From Pseudomonas uvaldensis (GTDB lineage: Bacteria; Pseudomonadota; Gammaproteobacteria; Pseudomonadales; Pseudomonadaceae): DNA of 64,000 bases. The notes beneath the pieces are model-generated. The model did not search any database. It saw only the letters and a program-made list of their open reading frames with translations, and had not been told where the DNA came from. Positions 59,588-64,000 of the stretch are shown here, one piece after another. Each line of letters opens with the position of its first letter. Position 1 is the first letter of the stretch. The position numbers and the translations under genes were made by a program. The stretch spans positions 166,899-230,898 of the forward strand of contig NZ_JAIWKS010000009.1 in assembly GCF_021271205.1 (NCBI RefSeq). The letters are read 5' to 3'.

Positions 59588-60491
59588 TCTGAGCCCGTTC
59601 GCCGCGAACGAACGCCAGGAAGGCGTGGGCCACCGGTGACAACCGTTTCGCCCTGGCCTGTACCAGGCACCAGCTTCGATACAGTGGCAGTTCCTCCACC
59701 GGCAGCTCGATGAGTGCGCCGGACGACAGTTCTCGGCTCACGGCGTGGCGCGTCAACAGCGCCACGCCCAGTCCGGCCACCACGCATTCGCGTTGGGCCT
59801 CCGCTGAGGCGACTTCCAATGTCTGAGTGAAATGCACCCGCTTCTCCTTGAAGTATTCTTCGCAGGCCAGCCGCGTGCCGGACCCAGGTTCGCGCAGCAG
59901 CAGCGTGTAGGGCTCCAAGTCCTGCAAGCGCAGCGGCCCCACGTGGCACAGCGGATGATCCGGTGGCGCAACGGCCACGATGGGATTGTTGAGAAACGGC
60001 AAGAACTCCAGGCCCATGTCCTGGGGCACCATGGACATGATCACCAGGTCGTCACGGTTATCCGAAAGCCGGCGTATCACCTGGCCACGGTTGACCACCG
60101 TAAGACTCAGATTGACCTCCGGATGCTGGCGCTTGAACGCGGCAAACAGATGCGGCACGAAATATTTAGCGCTCGATTCCACCGCCAGCTTCAGTTGGCC
60201 TTGCAAAGAGCCCTGCATGTCCGATAGCTGCATATCGAGATTTTCCAGGCGCCCGAAGATGTCCCGGCTGGCGCGTTGTAGGGCTTCGGCGGCTTCGGTC
60301 ATGTAGAGCTTTTTGCCTACATACTCAAACAGCGGCTGGCCGATCAGCTCTTCAAGGGACCGAATCTGTAGGCTGACGGCAGGTTGTGTGAGAGACATTT
60401 CGTCGGCTGCACGGCTGTAGGACCTCAGGTCGCACACCTCATTGAAAATCTGCAGTTGACGCAATGTCATACGCATCAATGACTTACGCAC
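59529..60491 (-). CDS. pycR: LysR-family regulator, PycR-like
   Basis: 320 residues from GTG 60491 (GAGG upstream; ATG 60476 is an alternative). HTH TLRQLQIFNEVCDLRSYSRAADEMSLTQPAVSLQIRSLEELIG, then a CbbR/CysB-like effector domain. It diverges from pycA across 187 bases. ATAA (60529-60532) and TTAT (60541-60544) with eight bases between fall in the right place for a LysR operator. In P. aeruginosa the equivalent PycR (PA5437) influences pyruvate carboxylase and virulence genes. Its 3' end overlaps the small convergent gene. Confidence 0.87.
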   Translation of the reverse strand: MRKSLMRMTLRQLQIFNEVCDLRSYSRAADEMSLTQPAVSLQIRSLEELIGQPLFEYVGKKLYMTEAAEALQRASRDIFGRLENLDMQLSDMQGSLQGQLKLAVESSAKYFVPHLFAAFKRQHPEVNLSLTVVNRGQVIRRLSDNRDDLVIMSMVPQDMGLEFLPFLNNPIVAVAPPDHPLCHVGPLRLQDLEPYTLLLREPGSGTRLACEEYFKEKRVHFTQTLEVASAEAQRECVVAGLGVALLTRHAVSRELSSGALIELPVEELPLYRSWCLVQARAKRLSPVAHAFLAFVRGERAQIIGLVERFDGKPPALPASN

Positions 60492-60678
60492 GATTCAGCT
60501 ACCTCGACCCAAAACGATTGGCTTAACTATAAGTCCTGGTTTATGCATGACCCAATAATTATTCATTTTTGTTAATCAACGGCCAGTACTAGTGTGGAGC
60601 TGCGACCGATTGTTACATCTGGTCACGCGTCGGCCTGATCTTCAGGCCGTGGTATCACCGGCTCAAGGGAACCTCCAA

Positions 60679-62094
60679 TTGATAACAAAGATCCTGATCG
60701 CCAACCGTGGTGAGATTGCCGTCCGCATCGTGCGTGCTTGCGCCGAGATGGGCATCCGCTCGGTCGCGGTCTACTCCGACGCTGACCGTCATGCCTTGCA
60801 TGTCAAGCGTGCGGACGAGGCCCACAGCATCGGCGCCGATCCGCTGGCCGGCTACCTCAATCCGCGCAAACTGGTGAACCTCGCCGTGGAAACCGGCTGC
60901 GATGCGTTGCATCCTGGCTATGGTTTCCTCTCGGAAAATGCCGAACTGGCCGAGATCTGTGCCGAACGTGGCATCAAATTCATCGGCCCTGCGGCGGAAG
61001 TCATCCGGCGCATGGGTGACAAGACCGAAGCGCGCCGCAGCATGATCAAGGCCGGTGTGCCGGTCACTCCAGGCACCGAAGGCAACGTGTCGGGCATCGA
61101 AGAGGCGTTGGCCGAAGGCGACCGGATCGGTTATCCGGTGATGCTCAAGGCCACGTCCGGTGGTGGTGGTCGAGGCATTCGTCGCTGTAACAGCCGCGAA
61201 GAACTCGAGCAGGCCTTCCCCCGGGTGATTTCCGAAGCCACCAAGGCGTTCGGTTCGGCGGAAGTGTTCCTGGAAAAGTGCATCGTCAATCCCAAGCACA
61301 TCGAAGCGCAGATCCTGGGCGACAGTTTCGGCAACGTGGTGCATCTGTTCGAGCGTGACTGTTCTATCCAGCGTCGCAACCAGAAGCTGATCGAAATCGC
61401 CCCCAGCCCCCAGCTGACCCCCGAGCAGCGCGCCTATATTGGCGACCTGTCGGTGCGTGCCGCCAAGGCCGTGGGCTATGAGAATGCTGGCACCGTGGAG
61501 TTTCTGCTCGCCGAGGGCGAGGTGTACTTCATGGAGATGAATACCCGGGTGCAGGTGGAGCACACCATCACCGAAGAAATCACCGGTATCGACATTGTCC
61601 GCGAGCAGATCCGCATCGCTTCCGGATTGCCGCTGTCGGTCAAGCAGGAAGACATCCAGCATCGCGGTTTCGCCTTGCAGTTCCGGATCAATGCCGAGGA
61701 CCCGAAAAACAACTTCCTGCCCAGCTTCGGCAAGATCACCCGCTACTACGCCCCCGGCGGCCCGGGTGTGCGCACCGACACGGCGATCTACACCGGCTAC
61801 ACCATCCCACCGTTCTACGATTCGATGTGCCTGAAACTGGTGGTTTGGGCGTTGACCTGGGAAGAAGCCATGGACCGTGGTCTGCGGGCTCTGGACGACA
61901 TGCGCCTGCAAGGGGTCAAGACCACCGCCGCGTATTACCAGGAAATCCTGCGCAACCCGGAATTCCGTAGCGGCCAGTTCAACACCAGCTTCGTTGAAAG
62001 CCACCCTGAACTGACCAACTACTCGATCAAGCGCAAACCCGAAGAGCTGGCCTTGGCCATCGCCGCCGCCATTGCCGCCCACGCAGGCCTGTAA
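60679..62094 (+). CDS. pycA: Pyruvate carboxylase subunit A (biotin carboxylase)
   Basis: 471 residues from TTG 60679, preceded by AGGGA and directly followed by the family start ITKILIANRGEIAVRIVRA; an ATG at 60592 would add an unrelated 29-residue tail. ATP-grasp features: KATSGGGGRGIRRC, RDCSIQRRNQKLIEIAPSP, and MEMNTRVQVEHTITEEITGID. It carboxylates the biotin carried on subunit B. The two-subunit pyruvate carboxylase is the anaplerotic route of pseudomonads. Confidence 0.95.
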   Translation: MITKILIANRGEIAVRIVRACAEMGIRSVAVYSDADRHALHVKRADEAHSIGADPLAGYLNPRKLVNLAVETGCDALHPGYGFLSENAELAEICAERGIKFIGPAAEVIRRMGDKTEARRSMIKAGVPVTPGTEGNVSGIEEALAEGDRIGYPVMLKATSGGGGRGIRRCNSREELEQAFPRVISEATKAFGSAEVFLEKCIVNPKHIEAQILGDSFGNVVHLFERDCSIQRRNQKLIEIAPSPQLTPEQRAYIGDLSVRAAKAVGYENAGTVEFLLAEGEVYFMEMNTRVQVEHTITEEITGIDIVREQIRIASGLPLSVKQEDIQHRGFALQFRINAEDPKNNFLPSFGKITRYYAPGGPGVRTDTAIYTGYTIPPFYDSMCLKLVVWALTWEEAMDRGLRALDDMRLQGVKTTAAYYQEILRNPEFRSGQFNTSFVESHPELTNYSIKRKPEELALAIAAAIAAHAGL

Positions 62095-62106
62095 GGAATC
62101 ATGACA

Positions 62107-63915
62107 ATGTCCAAGAAGATCCACGTAACCGACACAATCCTGCGCGACGCTCACCAATCGCTGCTTGCTACCCGCATGCGCACCGAAGACATGCTGCCGA
62201 TCTGCGACAAACTCGACAAAGTCGGCTATTGGTCGCTGGAGGTCTGGGGCGGCGCGACATTCGACGCCTGTGTGCGCTTCCTCAAGGAAGATCCGTGGGA
62301 GCGCCTGCGCCAACTGCGCGCCGCGCTGCCCAACACGCGCCTGCAAATGCTGCTGCGCGGCCAGAACCTGCTGGGCTACCGCCATTACAGCGATGACGTG
62401 GTCAGGGCGTTCGTGGCCAAGGCTGCGGTCAACGGCATCGATGTGTTCCGTATTTTCGATGCGATGAACGACGTACGTAACCTGCGGGTTGCCATCGAAG
62501 CGGTGAAGGCTGCCGGCAAGCATGCCCAGGGCACCATCGCCTACACCACCAGCCCGGTGCATACCATCGACGCTTTCGTGGCCCAGGCCAAGCAGATGGA
62601 AGCCATGGGCTGCGACTCGGTCGCCATCAAGGACATGGCCGGCTTGCTGACGCCATACGCCACCGGCGAGCTGGTGAAGGCGCTGAAGGCCGAGCAATCG
62701 TTGCCCGTGTTCATCCACTCCCACGACACTGCCGGCCTGGCTGCGATGTGCCAGCTCAAGGCCGTGGAAAACGGCGCCGACCATATCGACACCGCGATCT
62801 CCAGCTTCGCCTGGGGCACCAGCCATCCGGGCACCGAATCGATGGTGGCGGCCCTCAAGGGCAGTGAGTTCGACACCGGCCTGGACCTGGAGCTGCTGCA
62901 GGAGATCGGCCTGTATTTCTATGCCGTGCGCAAGAAGTACCACCAGTTCGAAAGCGAATTCACGGCGGTGGATACCCGTGTGCAGGTCAACCAGGTGCCG
63001 GGCGGGATGATCTCCAACCTCGCCAACCAGTTGAAAGAGCAGGGCGCGCTCAACCGCATGAACGAAGTGCTGGCGGAAATCCCGCGCGTACGCGAAGACC
63101 TCGGCTTCCCGCCGCTGGTGACTCCGACTTCGCAGATCGTCGGTACCCAGGCGTTTTTCAACGTGCTGGCCGGTGAGCGCTACAAGACCATTACCAATGA
63201 AGTGAAACTCTATCTGCAGGGCGGCTACGGCAAGGCGCCGGGTGCGGTGAATGAGAAACTGCGTCGCCAGGCCATCGGCAGCGAGGACGTGATCGACGTG
63301 CGTCCGGCCGATCTGCTCAAGCCGGAAATGACCAAACTGCGCGGTGAAATCGGCGCGCTGGCCAAGTCTGAAGAAGACGTTTTGACCTACGCGATGTTCC
63401 CGGACATCGGCCGCAAGTTCCTCGAAGAACGCGAAGCCGGCACCCTGACTCCGGAAGTGCTGTTGCCAATTCCCGAGGCAGGCGCTGTCAGTTCTGCCGG
63501 CGGCGAAGGCGTGCCGACCGAGTTCGTCATCGACGTGCACGGTGAGACATACCGCGTCGACATCACTGGCGTTGGCGTCAAGGCCGAAGGCAAGCGTCAC
63601 TTCTATCTGTCCATCGATGGCATGCCGGAGGAAGTCGTCTTCGAACCGCTCAACGAGTTCGTCGGCGGCGGCAGCAGCAAGCGCAAGCAAGCCTCTGCAC
63701 CGGGCCACGTCAGCACCACCATGCCGGGGAACATCGTCGATGTGCTGGTCAAGGAAGGCGATGTGGTGAAGGCCGGCCAGGCGGTATTGATCACCGAAGC
63801 CATGAAGATGGAGACCGAAGTGCAGGCCGCCATCGCTGGCAAGGTGACTGCCATTCATGTGGCGAAGGGCGACCGGGTCAATCCGGGCGAGATCCTGATC
63901 GAGATCGAAGGCTGA
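62107..63915 (+). CDS. pycB: Pyruvate carboxylase subunit B (carboxyltransferase plus biotin carrier)
   Basis: 602 residues if started at ATG 62107 (nine bases after AAGGA); ATG 62101 adds two residues. The HMGL-like TIM barrel begins VTDTILRDAHQSLLATRM with metal-binding Asp, and the carboxylated-type Lys/His region VAIKDMAGLLTP and FIHSHDTAGLA follow. A linker then leads to the C-terminal biotinyl domain with EAMKMETEV, where the Lys is biotinylated. Transfers CO2 from biotin to pyruvate, giving oxaloacetate. No membrane beta subunit gene follows, which argues against a Na+-pumping decarboxylase. Confidence 0.94.
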   Translation: MSKKIHVTDTILRDAHQSLLATRMRTEDMLPICDKLDKVGYWSLEVWGGATFDACVRFLKEDPWERLRQLRAALPNTRLQMLLRGQNLLGYRHYSDDVVRAFVAKAAVNGIDVFRIFDAMNDVRNLRVAIEAVKAAGKHAQGTIAYTTSPVHTIDAFVAQAKQMEAMGCDSVAIKDMAGLLTPYATGELVKALKAEQSLPVFIHSHDTAGLAAMCQLKAVENGADHIDTAISSFAWGTSHPGTESMVAALKGSEFDTGLDLELLQEIGLYFYAVRKKYHQFESEFTAVDTRVQVNQVPGGMISNLANQLKEQGALNRMNEVLAEIPRVREDLGFPPLVTPTSQIVGTQAFFNVLAGERYKTITNEVKLYLQGGYGKAPGAVNEKLRRQAIGSEDVIDVRPADLLKPEMTKLRGEIGALAKSEEDVLTYAMFPDIGRKFLEEREAGTLTPEVLLPIPEAGAVSSAGGEGVPTEFVIDVHGETYRVDITGVGVKAEGKRHFYLSIDGMPEEVVFEPLNEFVGGGSSKRKQASAPGHVSTTMPGNIVDVLVKEGDVVKAGQAVLITEAMKMETEVQAAIAGKVTAIHVAKGDRVNPGEILIEIEG

Positions 63916-63944
63916 TCGAACAGCCTCGATGCAACGTTTAACCT

Positions 63945-63970
63945 CGGGGGGGCATGTGCTCCCCTTTTTT
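63945..63970 (+). terminator. Rho-independent terminator of pycAB
   Basis: A short G-rich stem (GGGGGCA with TGCTCCCC, one G-T pair) ends at 63964 and is followed by TTTTTT at 63965-63970. It lies about 30 bases after the pycB stop. Nothing recognisable follows to the end of the window. Confidence 0.85.
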
Positions 63971-64000
63971 ATGCCTGGGTTTTGTAGATGAACTGACTGC

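Noticed and set aside
59936..59951. Another CCACGTGG core as a parS candidate
   Set aside because: The flanks do not continue the GTTCCACGTGGAAC dyad; several outer positions are wrong.
60655..63858. Very long open frame (about 1067 codons) on the strand opposite pycA/pycB
   Set aside because: It is a shadow of GC-rich codon bias; its His/Asp-rich composition and lack of any domain contrast with the clear enzymes on the plus strand.
62101..63915. Na+-pumping oxaloacetate decarboxylase alpha subunit
   Set aside because: No membrane beta or gamma subunit genes adjoin, and the biotin carboxylase gene is directly upstream, as in two-subunit pyruvate carboxylase.

Overview
The window is chromosomal DNA from a Pseudomonas of the fluorescens/putida type. 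The evidence is the GC-rich coding style, the glmS, pycA/pycB, uvrD and lpd3 genes, a D-rhamnan (common polysaccharide antigen) cluster, and REP/REPIN repeats typical of that group. From memory, much of the gene order resembles the P. aeruginosa PAO1 segment just before the origin (about PA5435-PA5549), with a few blocks from elsewhere. Three ParB-type parS palindromes (32673, 42048, 42556) independently place the window in the origin-proximal domain.

Layout. 1-741: 3' end of glmS with the predicted attTn7 point. 742-2756: AT-rich leader and a hipBA toxin-antitoxin pair with two copies of one operator architecture. 2760-7532: NAD salvage locus (nrtR-nadD2 divergent from pncA-pncB-nadE-nudK) with two NrtR-like operators. 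7546-11644: LTA-synthase-like sulfatase-fold protein, a LysR regulator and a glutathione transferase. 11715-18348 (minus): rmd-wzm-wzt-wbpX-wbpY-wbpZ for D-rhamnan O-polysaccharide. 18774-24541 (plus): a divergent five-gene set (two paralogous glycosyltransferases, two paralogous methyltransferases, one acyltransferase) likely to finish or cap that polymer. 24629-27950: a lipoprotein/TPR-like pair of unknown function. 28038-29438: lpd3.

29652-35624 is the most unusual block: three SPFH (HflK/HflC-like) proteins and a heavy-metal P1B-type ATPase in a four-gene operon with start/stop overlaps throughout. One SPFH protein has 19 histidines in its first ~42 residues, and a Zur-like inverted repeat lies in front of the operon. 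Lipid genes cfa and cls follow. 39149-46363 is a zinc-starvation island: folE2 with a zinc-type ABC transporter, two COG0523 GTPases, DUF1826 and two small Cys-containing exported proteins, with two clear Zur-like boxes.

46376-54251 holds housekeeping and membrane genes: DUF3301, pdxY, thioesterase, CPA2 antiporter, SMI1/KNR4, Tim44-like and uvrD, with a REPIN. 54511-57381 is a PAS-GGDEF-EAL protein. 57510-58013 is an orphan accessory gene with a dyad operator. The window ends with an RpiR/HexR-like regulator carrying its own TTGTAG dyad, a small unknown gene, a PycR-type LysR regulator and the two pyruvate carboxylase subunits.

No tRNA, rRNA, IS element, prophage or CRISPR array was seen.
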